Below are positions 35,684 to 47,312 of a stretch of DNA of 64,000 nt, piece by piece. The first letter of the stretch is position 1. Every line of letters starts with the position of its first letter. Below the pieces are notes generated by a model that did no database searches, had not been told where the DNA came from, and was given only the letters and a program-made list of their open reading frames with translations. The DNA comes from Agrocybe praecox (taxonomy: Eukaryota > Basidiomycota > Agaricomycetes > Agaricales > Agrocybaceae), in assembly GCA_964017145.1 (NCBI GenBank), contig OZ024852.1:993945-1057944 (forward strand), written 5' to 3'. The translations under genes and the position numbers were made by a program.

Positions 35684-36670
35684 GTGAGAACACAGTCTTC
35701 GGCTGAGCGGCACTTCGGCTCTGGTTTCTGACTCTAGTCACAGCTTGTGACTGGGTCACCATCACCTGCTCTTTCTTTTCCACTTGACCGAACACTCGTT
35801 ATCCATCGCTCGGTCTCCAGCTACGTCTCTATCAAGAATCCTCGCAATAGCATCTATTCAACAACGCTAGAGCAGCGTCAAATTTTTCACACTGAAAACT
35901 CTGACACATCATCAAATCCTAACCCATTGTCATACTACTACAACTGTTATCATCTGGCTTCTGCAGATCCTGCTCCTAAAGCGTTGGGATACCACATGCG
36001 TCACGAGAGACCTATACCATGGGGCCTAAGCTTAGGACTACAACTAGAGGGCTCGGTACATAGATAAACTACAAGTACGTGCCAAACTAGGTTCTTAAAA
36101 GCTGACGGTGTGTATGCTTCCATTAGGACTCCCACATGCATCACCACTTCGTGTCAGGCTTGACACTCATTGCCTTGCATGCCTCATGCATTGTGTTGTA
36201 TCGAACTTTCTCGCCCTGCGCCGTGTTAATACACGTTAAAAATATATGCTTCATGCTTCATCCATTGCGCCCTTGCGCCGTGTCAACATACGTTAAAATA
36301 TATGGTTCACTCATTGCTCCCTGCGCCGTATTAATACACTCCGTTAAAAATATATGCTTCACCCATCGCGCCCTGCGACGTGTTAACGCACATTAAATAT
36401 ATATATGATTTACCCCTCAAGGCTTCATGCTTCATCCATCACGCCCTGCGACGTTCTAATACACGATAACATATATGCTTCATGCATCATCTGTCGCGCC
36501 GTCCGCGTCAGGACGCACCGCGGTAATACACGTTCCAATTATGCTTCATGCTTCATTTGTCCGGTGTCGTGCCTGGCGCCATGATTGTGCATACTGAAAA
36601 TGCCGGCCTAATGCTTCTTTTATTTCGCTCTGCTCCGTTCTAATTATTAAAACTTATTGAAATATATGTG
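35684..36670. other. Unassigned 1 kb insertion including a tandem repeat
   Basis: Flank homology to the other 7TM modules stops near 35680 (TGTTTCGGTACA) and resumes near 36690. The first half opens with TGGTGTCAGTGAGAACACAG, reminiscent of a retroelement primer-binding site, but no gag, protease or reverse-transcriptase motif follows. The second half is the degenerate repeat described separately. Confidence 0.4.
36180..36665. repeat. Degenerate tandem repeat, about 60-75 bp units
   Basis: Six to seven units share the core ATATGCTTCATGCTTCATC, then GCGCCCTGCGCCGTGTTAAT, ACACGTTAAA. Unit length and sequence vary, which suggests an old minisatellite. It is not a CRISPR: there are no constant repeats with unique spacers, and the host is a eukaryote. 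Confidence 0.65.
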
Positions 36671-37358
36671 TCATGCCCAATGCTATATCATAGGAAACGG
36701 CAGGACCTGCAGATATATACATCCCAAAATACAGTGCAAACTGGGGGAACTTCAATTAACGAGGCGCCTCCATGTGGCGTATCATTTGTGCCAATAGTGA
36801 CATATTGCGGGGCAACTTGCAAGGAATGGGATAAGATGAGGTCAAAGAGAGGAGTGCTTCTCGTAGAGCTTCAAAATTTTCTTCACAGTCTTTAGGTATT
36901 ATTCTAAGGCTTTGCTGTTTAAAACGTTTGATTGATCCCTGGGTAATATGTTGAATAAAGTGACTACCGCTAGAGCCGCGTGACTGTTTCCCCGCAACTC
37001 TATGGGAATCGTCTTTCTCTCTCTTCCAAAAATTACAAGGATTTTCGTCTTTAGAAATATAGCGAGCTCATCATTGGATAATAGAGGGAAGCAGCGCTGT
37101 AATGTCGGGCGCAGGTTCGCGAAAGGGAATGAATGCTGGATTGCCTAGCCGATCCGTAGGGGCAGGGGCCAATGAATAATATGCTTTTCATCGTAGGGGT
37201 CGGAAAGTAAACAGGCAAGTTCCTCGTAACGGGTCTCGCGTGAGACCAACTTGGCTTTCAAGTACGGACCAATCATGCTTTTAATCCAGTGTCCATTAGC
37301 CTTTACATCGAAAAATATACAACCCTCATACTCACCTTTTGTCTTCCATCGTAGCGAC

Positions 37359-37613
37359 TTATGAAACATTTCCAGAGTTTTGGGTAGATGGTGGTGTAAT
37401 ATCACCAGACGACAATACACTTTTATGGATTTGGGTGTTTTGCTCTGAATCGACATCGTCATAGCTCGCAGTTATCTGCATCAACGACAACGTGGTCAAT
37501 GCCGACGAATTTGGGACATGATTGGAATGCGAAACATATTCTCCGTTGCTGGTATCACTGCAGGTCTCCGGAGGCACTGTCCTATGCATTTCTTCGCCTC
37601 GTCTACGCCGAGT
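37359..37613 (-). pseudogene. Rhodopsin-domain 7TM protein, copy C (exon 6 fragment)
   Basis: Only the C-terminal tail remains (from RRRRGEEMHRTVPPETCSDT to NSGNVS and the normal stop). The homology breaks in the middle of exon 6 at 37613/37614, where the duplicated NTase-like module begins. It belongs to the B/E/F/H subtype. This gene was cut by the arrival of the second module copy. Confidence 0.8.
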
Positions 37614-38024
37614 ACGTCTCGTGTTTATTTTTATCTGTTTCTAGCGCTCACGAACAGATGAATAAATGCATCGGGGATATATATGGTATTCCCGAGCTTC
37701 TATTCGCACCGTTTGTAGTTGGTTTCTTATAAAAACTTGACAAAGACACGTAAATTGATACCTTTTTTGTCAGGTAAACAGACATCAGAGCCAGCAGTGT
37801 ACGCATGCTTGGTCCCTCGAACTACTTAGTCGGGCCAGTGCGATTGACTGGCATCGGCCTTATTGAAGCCGCGTCCAAAAGAGGATATGGCCAGTTTATT
37901 TACCGACGGAACAACGACCCCTTTGAAAAAATTAGTGTGGCATTGGCCTTTGTATAACATCAAAGGGGCCGCCCGAATTCAAGTTTGTTATATATAAAAA
38001 GTAAATCAGAGAGGGTCTCGCAGA

Positions 38025-38501
38025 ATGCTAGAAAGTCAAAGAAAATCGCTCATGAACGCTGAGGACATCCGTTTCTGTGAGTCCTTTCGTCTGAAATAGT
38101 AGCTACTATTAGGCAATTGACGCATTCACTACCTAGGTTTTGGCGAGCTATCGAACTCCGTCAAACGCAATAACCCTAGCAGAAGCGCATGCTCGAACCC
38201 TATCACCATAGTCATTGCTGGAAGGGCGTGCAGCACCTTTCTGGACGCAGAAAACACCACCGACGCAGTCAACTTCATTCACCCCGATCTAAATGCAATT
38301 AAAGAAATCGAATTAGCCGCTGAAGGAACCAAAGGAAGGCTCCAAGACTATCCTCTCGACTGGATCGTTGCTCAGGATCTTGGTTCCCTTGATGTCACCA
38401 CGCGCATCTATGATAGAAGCGTGGCGCAAGGCGATATTGTCTATGAATCCGATGTGCTGGTCGTCCATATGGGTGGGACTCGGAGGCAGATGAGGTCATG
38501 A
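38025..38501 (+). CDS. Short NTase-like protein, active site lost (copy 2)
   Basis: Exons 38025-38076 and 38137-38501 give 138 aa, the same length as the 27.6 kb copy. A few residues differ (for example E for K at residue 3, G for D near 20, L for P in the HPDPN block, R for T near 110, MRS for LGS at the end), and none disrupts the frame. The Gly-Arg and D-A-V changes are shared, so the catalytic motif was lost before duplication. TATATAAA lies about 34 bp upstream, retained from the first copy. Confidence 0.55.
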
Positions 38502-38961
38502 GATAGTCGTATTGTAACTGCTGAACGTTGAAATGGTGGCCGCCTTAACGCGAGGGGTATGGTACATTGAGGTGCCCGGCCACAGTGCATATAATAAACA
38601 CATAAAGCATTGAAACAACGTCGATTATCGAGTAACATGAATAGACGAGAGCCTGATCGCCTCAGAAAATATTTATTTTGAATGCTGTTTCCTTCCTGTG
38701 CGCTAACTGGAAAATCGAAGTTCAAATCAATGAGCATAGTCAAGAACTGGAAGGAGATCCTAAGTGCGATTTGAGGCGATCATAGATGGACAAAATAAAT
38801 AAATTTATACTTGTTTTATGTAGAGTTGCATTATACTCCAGATGCTCATTGAAATTGTCGGATGTCCCGCATGCGCATTCTAGGTGTTAGGTCATCTGTT
38901 AGCCTTTTACGTGGCTAGATACAGTCGCTCGTAATCACCTGTCTTCTTTCATGCTTGTGAC

Positions 38962-40254
38962 TTATGAAGCCCTTCCAAAGTTTTGCGTAGATGATGGTAC
39001 GATACCACCAGATGATAACACTGTTCTTTGGCTCTGGGGGTTTACCTGTGAATGAACATAGTCATAGCTCACAGTTATCTGTGTCAGCGATAACGTCGTC
39101 AACTGCGACGAGTTTGGAACATGGTTCGAATGAGAAACAGATTCTCCGTTGCTGGTATCACTGCAGGTCTCTGGGGGCACTGTCCTTTCGATCTCTTCAC
39201 CCCTTCTACGCCGAGTGTGGATGTAGGTAATGATCACGAGGAAATTGCAATCTAGGACTGCCACTGCAGCCTAAATAGTCGTTGAGATACCATGTAATGA
39301 ATGAGTAAAGGATTAAGTACCTCGAAGAGATTTATTTTACTAGGAACGTTCCGGTCAACGTTCGGAAGGAATAGGAATACAACGCAAATGACCGAAGCCA
39401 GTGTTGTCAAGATGCTAGTAGCAAACCCAGTCAAGATAAGTCGGCGTTGTTCAGTCGGAAGACGGACCCGCCATAGCTTGTATAATGGGGTGGCCACGAG
39501 GAAGGCACCGGATATTAACTCCACTATACGGTACGTAAATTCAGAGTTATAGATGATAGAGGCACGAAACTCACGTATCAGAAACGATAACTTGAAGCCG
39601 AATAATTGCTTCGTATTACAGACCTTTACACCCGACTTGCCAAAAGGAATCAATTTTGAAGGACATTGAACGACGAGCTGGATGATAATGGAAAGCAAGA
39701 AAAGCACAAAGATATGTGCGACGACAATACAGAAGCGCCGAATCGGTTCTCCGGGCGGAAAGACCCTTGCGAGGGCCAATACGAAGCTTATTCGTGACAA
39801 CCTGGCCAGGATGTAAATCTCAAGTACGTGTACTGTTATCCGGCATGAATTGAAGAACTAACCATATGATAATCGCGCATAATACAAGTAGTATCCAGGA
39901 CTTTACAGCAAAGAAAGTCGCGTCGTATAGTATGGAATCTATTCGAAGAAGTTGTGAGCACTTTGAGGCAAATAACATAGAATATATGCTAACATACTTG
40001 TGGATCCATAGGCGAACCATGCCATCGGAACATATATAATGTCCACAACCAAAGAGGTACCTGCAACATAATCGTCCCACCAAAGACGCCGGATATGTCT
40101 TCGGTAATTTAGCCTGAAAGCAGTGACAGAAATGGCTATGACATGCAACACAGTTCCTGCAACTAGAAATCTGATAAGTCGTTAGTTTCCCGAGTGACGT
40201 ATACACAAACGCACTGGTGAGCCATAGACCAGCTGTATAACTCAAGAAAGCCAT
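38962..40254 (-). CDS. Fungal rhodopsin-domain 7TM protein, copy D
   Basis: Exons 40254-40215, 40162-39998, 39938-39863, 39801-39575, 39523-39321 and 39270-38962 give 339 aa, with every exon the same length as in copy A. The hallmark reads RLWWDDYVAG and the loop RVFPPGEPIRRFC. Differences from A concentrate in helix 2 (VPMAW for VPITW), helix 6 (CVVFLFLPNVDRN for CTVFQFVPNIDRN) and the tail. It starts MAFLSYTAGLWLT. No defect is seen. Its 3' flank faces the short NTase-like gene, as A's does. Confidence 0.85.
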
Positions 40255-41894
40255 CGTGGCCGCGGGTTCAATAAGTTTCAGTGACTGGGTATTCTCGAGT
40301 AGAATAAGATGTTTTTGCTTCTGTTTGATTCAAGCTCACGGGTTTTGTAGAAACGTGGTTGCATTCCAGTGTCGTAAGTCGTTACGGTAATCCTGCAGTG
40401 CGCCCAGCATTTAGCCTGATGTGATCGATACCACGTTTCACACCAGAAAAGAGGTTTCTGCAATTCATATTTGACATGTTGACAAAAATATTGCGTGCAT
40501 ATAGTCTTTTGATTGCCGGTTCGGGGCCTGTGATATCGTGGTTTGACGTCAGAGCTGTAAGGTTCGCCACCTCTCGCGATGCGTCCACAGCCTCCACAGC
40601 TTGATAATGCCTTCGCGAAGCAATTCATACAACAGACAAGATGCCGTTGAAAACAGTTCGGTTGAGCTTCAGTTTGGCAGGTCACTGCCACCGAGAATGG
40701 CAGAGATATTTACTAGGGATTTCCGAGAATCAATTGGAATACGTGTTTCGGTGTAAACATAGGACTTACCGGTGTGATCTGTGGCACCCCAAAATGCTCA
40801 TAAAGCAATACATATCTTGTCAGGCAATTTCCGACGGTTGAAGGCAGCCGAACATGGCATGACGGAAGAAAGTCCTGCGATGAGCTTGATCATATATAGA
40901 CCCTCGAAGGTTAAGTACACTACATTCCTGTGGCAATTAAGCGCCAGAATTGCGGGGCCAGAATTGCGGGGAAATCGTGAAACGTTAAAGTTCGACAAGT
41001 TGAAACTGCAACCGTGTCGCTTACTCATCACATGAGATTTGATCGACAATTAAAAGATACCAGGGTTAATGGATTTGGACGATGATGGGAAGTGAACGAG
41101 ACTCAATAGCAGTGACTGTCCATAGCCCGCTTGCTTGATTGGACGGCGAATTGCTGACATGATCAAGTCTTCCATTTCTTCACACCATGTCCTGAAAGGG
41201 GTTGCGAGTCTGTACTTCATCTTCAACTTGAAATATAGAACTAGAAACGACAGGAGCTGCGGATATATACATCTCCAAGCGTAATGTAAACTGGGGGAGC
41301 TTCAATTAACGCGGCGCCCCCATGTAGCGTATCATTTGTGCTGGTAGTGACGTATTTCGGGGTAAGATGAGATAAGATGAGGCCAAAGAGGAGTGCTTCT
41401 CGTAGAGCTTCAACAACTTCTTCACAATCTTTAGGCATTTTTCTAAGGCATTGCAGTTTAAAACGTTTGATTGATCCCTGAGTGTGTTGAATAAAGTGAC
41501 TACCGCCAGAGCCGCCTGACTGTTTCCCCGCAACTCTCTGGGAATCGTCTTTCTCTCTCTTCCAAAAATCGCAAGGACTTTTGTGTTTGGAAATACAACG
41601 AGCTCATTATCGGATAATAGAGGGAAGCAGCGCTGTAATTTCGGGAGTAGGTTGGTGGAAGGGAATGAATGCGGGATTGCCCAGCCGATCCGTAGGGGCA
41701 GGGGACAATGGATAACGTGCTTTTCGTCGTAGGGGTCGGAAAGTAAACAGGCAAGTTCCTCGTAACGAGTCTCGCGCGAGACCAACTTGGTTTCAAGCGC
41801 GGATCAGTCATGCTTTAAATCTATTGTCCATTAGCCTCTACGTTGAAAGGCATACAGCCCCTCATACTCACCTTTCGCCTTCCATCGTTCCGAC

Positions 41895-43199
41895 TTATGA
41901 AACATTTCCAGAGTTTTGGGTAGATGGTGGCGTAATATCGCCAGATGACAATACACTTTTGTGGGCTTGGGTGTTTCGCTCTGAATCGACATCGTCATAG
42001 CTCGCAGTTATCTGCGTCAGCGACAACGTAGTTAATGCGGACGAATTTGGGACATGATTCGAATGCGAAACATGTTCTCCGTCGCTGGTATCACTGCAGG
42101 TCTCCGGAGGCATTGTCCTATGCATTTCTTCGCCTCGTCTACGCCGCGTGTGGATATAGGTAATGATCACAAGGAAGTTACAATCGATGATAGCCACGGC
42201 AGCCTAAATAGTGATTGAGATTTTGCATAACAATTTTCGAAATAAAGGACCGAGTACCTCGAGGAAAGTTATTTCATTGATAACGCTTTGGTCAACGTTC
42301 GGGAGGAACAGGAATACAATGCAAATGACCGAAGCCAGTGTTGTCAGGACGCTAGTCGCAAAACCAGTCAAGACAAGTCGGCGCTGTTCAGTCGGAAGAC
42401 GGACCCGCCATAACTTGTATAATGGGGTGGCCAAGAGGAAGGCACCGGATGTTAACTCGACTGTACAATAGGTTGAAGACGTACGTTCAGAGCCATAGCA
42501 AGCTAATGATAAAGGCAGAAAACTCACGTATCAGAAATGACACCCTGAGACCCAATGATTTTTTTACGCTACACGGCTTCGCACCCGAATTGCCAGTGGA
42601 AGTCGTTTTCGAGGGACATTCAACTGCGAACTGGACAATGATGGACAGCAAGAAAAGCAGAAAGGTATATGCGGCGACAATACACAAGCGACGAGTTGGG
42701 TCTCCGGGAGGAAAGATCCTCGCGATGGCTAATACAAGGCTTATTCGTGCCAACCTGTGCAAGATGCAGATTTATAGTACTTCTAGTTGCAATAAAATAA
42801 AGTGCTAACCATATGATCATTGTAAACGATATGATTCGTATCCAGAATTTCGCGGCAAGAAAAGTTGTGTTGTATAGTATTGAATCTATTTGATAATATG
42901 AGTGTTATGCGTCAGATAACATAAAGTGTACGCTAACGTACTTGTGGATCCATATGCAAACCACACCATCGGAACATACACGAAGTCGACAGCCAGAGCC
43001 AGACCTGCGATATAATCGTCCCACCAAAGACGTTGTATACGTCTGCGCCGGTACCATAGCCTAAAAGTAGTCACGGCAACAGCTATAACGTGGAACAAAA
43101 TTGCCGCAACTGCAGGTGTGATAAATCATTCGTTTCCCCAGCATGAAATATAGACGTACTATTTAGCCCTAGGCCAGCTGTGTAGCTTAAGGTGGTCAT
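41895..43199 (-). CDS. Fungal rhodopsin-domain 7TM protein, copy E
   Basis: Exons 43199-43160, 43109-42942, 42885-42810, 42754-42528, 42460-42258 and 42203-41895 give 340 aa, intact. It is the duplicate of copy B but keeps its ATG (MTTLSYTAGLGL) and its stop after NSGNVS. Loop 1 is longer and more basic than in A/D (FRLWYRRRRIQRLWWDDYIAG). After helix 3 it has ARIFPPGDPTRRLC. The tail carries MHRTMPPETCSDTSDG. The exon 2 donor is GTACGT rather than the GTATGT seen in siblings. A relic of the 60.4 kb gene lies about 80 bp past the stop. Confidence 0.85.
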
Positions 43200-44229
43200 T
43201 GTAGTGCGAGTTCAATAAGTTCTATCGTTCGGTCGGTCGGTCGGCCTATTACTGCGGTATTTTGAGTAGAACTTGTTTGATCCAAGCTGACGGCTTTTGT
43301 AAAAACTTGGTTGTATTCTAGTGTCGTAAGTCGTGTCATCTTGCAGTGTGTCTAGTATTTAATTTAATATGATCCGATTGTACGTTTTACCCCAGAAAAG
43401 AGCTTTCCCCGATTCATATTCAAAGGGTTGGAGGTGTTGACGAAAACATTGCATATGTGGTCCCTGAGTTATCTTAAGATATCGTTCGTTGACGTCAGAG
43501 TCATAAGTAGTCGCTATTTCTCGCGATGCGACCGCACCTTGATCGTACCTTGGCGACGAAATTCATACGACATAAACAAGATGCCGTTGAAAACAGCTCG
43601 GTTGATCTTCAGTTTGGCAGGTCACTCGCACATCACCTAGAAGGATAAACATGTTTCCTAGGGATTTTCCGAGAATCAATTGAAAATGTATGTTTCGGTG
43701 TATACATCGCACTTACCGCTCTGATCTACTCTCTAAATTCCAAAATGTTTATCCCAAACTTCTTACACCATTGAAGGTTACCGAGTATAACAGCTCGTGA
43801 TGAGCTTGATCATATAGACCCTCGAACTTCGAAGATTAAGTGTACAACATTTCTGTAACATTTTGAGTGGCAGTATGAGGTTGATGTCGAAGTTCAAAGT
43901 AAAGACGCTAGTAGACTCGCAACCAGTACGGTAGTGATTACACAAACAGCTGTAATACAAGATTAATATTTGATTACTCATGCACATAATGACACGTGTG
44001 CCAGGTGCGTTTGTGGCATGTGCTTCGAATCTGCAAGCGGAATTCAATCGGATTCTGAAAAAGAGCATTAAGTACCACCATAATGATTTCGGACTGCGAG
44101 AAACGAACACGGTTTGGCAGAGGTGCCGGTGACTTCTTGTGACGCCAACTTAGACTCGCGACCACCCAGTACGTTAGGGGCCTGAGGAGCGAAACTCAAT
44201 CAGACTACAAAATGGGCATCACCCTATCG

Positions 44230-44262
44230 GGGTTTGAAAAGAATCGGCTGGTCACGAGCCTA
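44230..44262. repeat. Dispersed repeat, short copy
   Basis: A partial copy of a dispersed motif (GGGTTTGAAAAGAATCGGCT, then GGTCACGAGCC). Longer copies of about 80 bp start at 47313, 53525 and 59081 and continue through ATCAAGACGCCGTCAAGTTT and a GCGGCTCC block to TTCAAG. Identity is unknown. Confidence 0.6.
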
Positions 44263-44440
44263 GTGCCAACTTAGAAAAAAAACCCGTTTTCGTAGAAAAG
44301 ATAAGGCGTCTAGAACACGATTTCTTGGCGATGCAAAGGCGGATGTAAGGTCGCAGTAAATGCGTTCCTAGAGTACATCTTGATTTCCCAGAGAAAGATC
44401 GAACAACAGCAAATGTATATTTGGATGTAATATCAGACAT

Positions 44441-45963
44441 TTAATACACTGCCGTGGGGTAGTCAGTGTACCCAGTAGCCCAATCTCCAGAGTCTTTGTT
44501 GGTCTGCATGTGAGGAATATCGAGAACGTTTTCGAGAGGCTTTCCGTGTTCGACATGTTTAACCAGGTCAGGGTGCGTGATGAAATTCGTCCCAATTGAG
44601 ATAGCATCCACCTTGCCGGATGATATGAGCTCTTCACCTTCTTCTGGGGTGACATCCACGTTGATAAAGAACTTCGCATTCTTGATAAAGGGTTTGTACA
44701 TTTCTAGAACATTATGCACAATGCCGCGCTTCACTCCAGCTATATAGATGGAGGGAGATCAGTGAACGTTTGATGTAAGGGTTATGCGACGCGTACGTTC
44801 GTACTCGACATCAAGGTAGGACGAGTAGCGCATAAGAGATATATATGCAAGATCCAAATTATCGGCTTCAGTGATGAAGTAAGAATAAGTTTCTATAGTT
44901 TCTAGCAAAGGTATGCTAGGTAAAAATATTTATAAGTATGAGTTTTGGGGTTTTGGATGGCCGTCATCTTACCCCATGTCTTTGTAGCCACTAGCTGGGC
45001 TAAGTTTTATGCCGACGTTACGCCCAAAGACTTCAATAAGGACTTTAAGGGTTTCTACTCCAAAACGAGATCGGTTCTCAACGCTACCGCCTCACTGATC
45101 GGTACGAAGGTTGGAAGTGGTGTCAAGGAACTGGTGGACGAGGTATCCATTGGCGCCGTGAACTATATGAACGATGGTCAGCTTAGTGGTTTTCAAGAAA
45201 AGCAACACCACGTACGTTCGACGCCATCGAATCCGGCCTGCTTGGCATTGATAGCAGCTTGTTTAAACTGTTGAATAATTGTCCAGGGATCCTCGAGCTC
45301 GGTTGGCTGGAAAGCAAGGATCAGCACCCAGGGAAAGGCGAATTAAATGGCACCATACCGTGGTAAATCCAGGTTGGCCTGGGATCGTGCGGAATTTACC
45401 ACCCCGAGCGCTCACTGCTGAAGGAGCATATACAGGCTGAAGAGTATATCTATTATTACTTGTCGGCAGGTCCATCCATGTAAAACTTACTATTCCAGCA
45501 AGTTTTTGCTGTTCAGCTTCGGGATGAGATGCACGTTCCACGTGTCATAGCTAAATACACGTTCAGTGACGCGTTCCTCAGAACAATGATAGAAAAGGAC
45601 TAACCTGTGTGTATATCTTTCCTCCAACAGCGTGTACGCCGTCGATAATGTTCTTCCAACCAGCGACCTGCTCGTCGTCCCAGATTCCAGGAGCGTGGGG
45701 CCATTCAGATCTGTAAGAATACGCGACATTATTAATGAATACCCTGGGTCAAAATCAAATGATAGGACATACCCTTGACGTACAATCAGGTTGCCTTCCG
45801 TCACGATGAGGCCTGCATCGGCGCGTTGAACATAGTACTCCTTCATCAATTCAGTTGGGATAGCGTTCTCCGCACAATTTCTAGTGAGCGCAGCCATCGT
45901 GATACGGTTCTTCAAGGTGATATCACCGACTTGGATAGGCGCGAAAAGAGATTTGAAGGCCAT
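44441..45963 (-). pseudogene. Old Yellow Enzyme (NADH:flavin oxidoreductase) pseudogene
   Basis: FMN-dependent ene-reductase family (OYE/12-oxophytodienoate reductase type). Coding blocks run in order from MAFKSLFAPIQVGDITLKNR at 45963, through EWPHAPGIWDDEQVAGWKNI, PVYAPSAVSARGGKFRTIPG and KQAAINAKQAGFDGVE, to HGANGYLVHQFLD, SVENRSRFGVETLKVLIEVF and GYTDYPTAVY with stop at 44441, with plausible introns between them. Two in-frame TGA codons break it: one in place of Trp in the LWHxGR block (near 45550) and one in place of Tyr in the TDxYGGS block (near 45092). The introns still have good splice signals, so decay is recent. A 109-codon plus-strand frame at 44945-45274 is its antisense shadow. 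Confidence 0.85.
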
Positions 45964-47107
45964 CAGTTTAAGAAGACCGGGTGTTTGGTTTCTTAAGTCT
46001 GCTGAATCTTGAAGTTTACAGCAGCTTTTATACCCCTTGGATAACACATCTCGACCCTAGAACCGTCGGTAACACGATTGATCAACGACTTGTATATCAA
46101 GAATAAATGTGGTGCTTGAAAAAGTACTAGTGTTGAACGTTGAATCTTTAATATTCGATAGTAAGGACGTGCAGGTGAGGCTGCTAGTGCTGACGCATGG
46201 CGTATATGAGACCTTAAAAATTTGGCGGCCTTGATCTGATTGATAGGAACTAGGACGCCACCATGAATCACGCGCAGCTCGCTACCTTTCCATTTCGATT
46301 TCTTTGAATCGTTCCCAGGGAGGCGAAAAGTCGCTTTCTTTGTTTGGAACAAATGAATGCCGGCTGCAAAAGGATTCTGCACGCGCTCAAATTACCTGCA
46401 ACGCGCAGATACTAAAAAGTGAAGGATGGCGCACGCGCCGCTCCAATGCAAGTCAAAAAATTCACCAAAAACGAGCGCACGCTATGACTTGAGTTCGTGA
46501 TGTCTCCAAGTCTCCAGAGACCAGTCTCCCCGGTATTTCTGATATTCTGGTTTTTGTCGCGCGCACTTTCGTCAAGTAGCCACAACACTTCAGATTGCTC
46601 GGATAGCTCATAATTTTGGTAGTATATGCTAATGTAAACATATATCTAATCGTTTAAATTTATTTATTTAGAGCCTGAGAAATTTTTGAAAGAGGGAAGA
46701 CTGAATCTGACTTTTGTGCATCATCCATTCCCTGTGAGCCGTGAAGACGCGACATCTGTCAAGGAGACATCTGTGGACCAAAAATTGAATAGTAACTGGA
46801 ATGATTAAGGTGAAGGTGAAGGTGAAGGGACGACTTCTATCGCAGTTTCAACTTCAACAATGTGTTGTGCGATTGCGCATGAATAGAGGTAAGAAATGAG
46901 AAGAGCACCTGTACAGATTTCAGTGCGTGGCTGGGTGGCTGGGTGGCTAAAAATTCGTAAGATACAAAGGCGATGCAGCTGCGGGACGTCGCGGTGTGAG
47001 TGATGGAGTTGAGACTCTCGCGAAAACTTCATTACTCACAATTGCTCGGCTGGACGTCGGGGCCGGCCGTTCCGGGAGAACCCATGCTCAACGATAGTAG
47101 GGGTCAT
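45964..47107. other. Gene-poor stretch with short repeats
   Basis: No gene was recognised. A GGTGAA hexamer microsatellite lies at about 46810-46828 and a GGCTGGGT repeat at 46927-46948. A 40 bp segment at about 46739-46779 (GACGCGACATCTGTCAAGGA) recurs at about 53404-53444. The frame at 46805-47032 (-) is low-complexity. Confidence 0.5.
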
Positions 47108-47310
47108 TGCTGGCTTTGATCGCTATATTTTCAACATATACGGTGAGAATATACGTAATATGTATTTTACAGCATATATGTCGAACATATATGTTTCGGG
47201 CATGCTTTATATGATAAGCCCGAGGCCTATATGTTCAACATATATGCAGTAAAATATATATTACGTATATTTTTACCGATATGTTGAGTACATAGCAATC
47301 AAAGCCAGCA
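47108..47310. mobile_element. Fold-back element, about 203 bp
   Basis: Two arms of about 85 bp are near-perfect inverted copies, starting TGCTGGCTTTGATCGCTAT and ending ATAGCAATCAAAGCCAGCA. A GC-containing loop (GGGCATGCTTTATATGATAA) lies between. The transcript would form one long hairpin. No clear target duplication is visible at the flanks. The right end directly abuts a copy of the dispersed repeat at 47313. Confidence 0.75.
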
Positions 47311-47312
47311 GT

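Larger units (their letters stand above)
37614..43450. repeat. Module 1, copy 2 of the segmental duplication
   Basis: Matches 27206 onward and holds the second truncated NTase-like gene, 7TM copies D and E, and the intervening flank. The left border lies inside exon 6 of copy C, so this copy is the inserted one at this site. Both 7TM genes here are intact, unlike copy B in the first module. Confidence 0.8.

Noticed and set aside
35684..36067. Possible LTR retrotransposon (primer-binding-site-like start and a 106-codon frame)
   Set aside because: No second LTR, no gag or pol motif; kept only as an unassigned insertion.
36180..36665. CRISPR-like array
   Set aside because: Units are variable head-to-tail repeats without constant repeats and unique spacers, and the genome is eukaryotic.
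41306..41785. 159-codon minus-strand frame downstream of copy D
   Set aside because: Covers the frameshifted relic of the 60.4 kb gene; sister copies have different frames, so it is not a maintained gene.
44945..45274. 109-codon plus-strand frame
   Set aside because: It is the complement of the Old Yellow Enzyme pseudogene exons.
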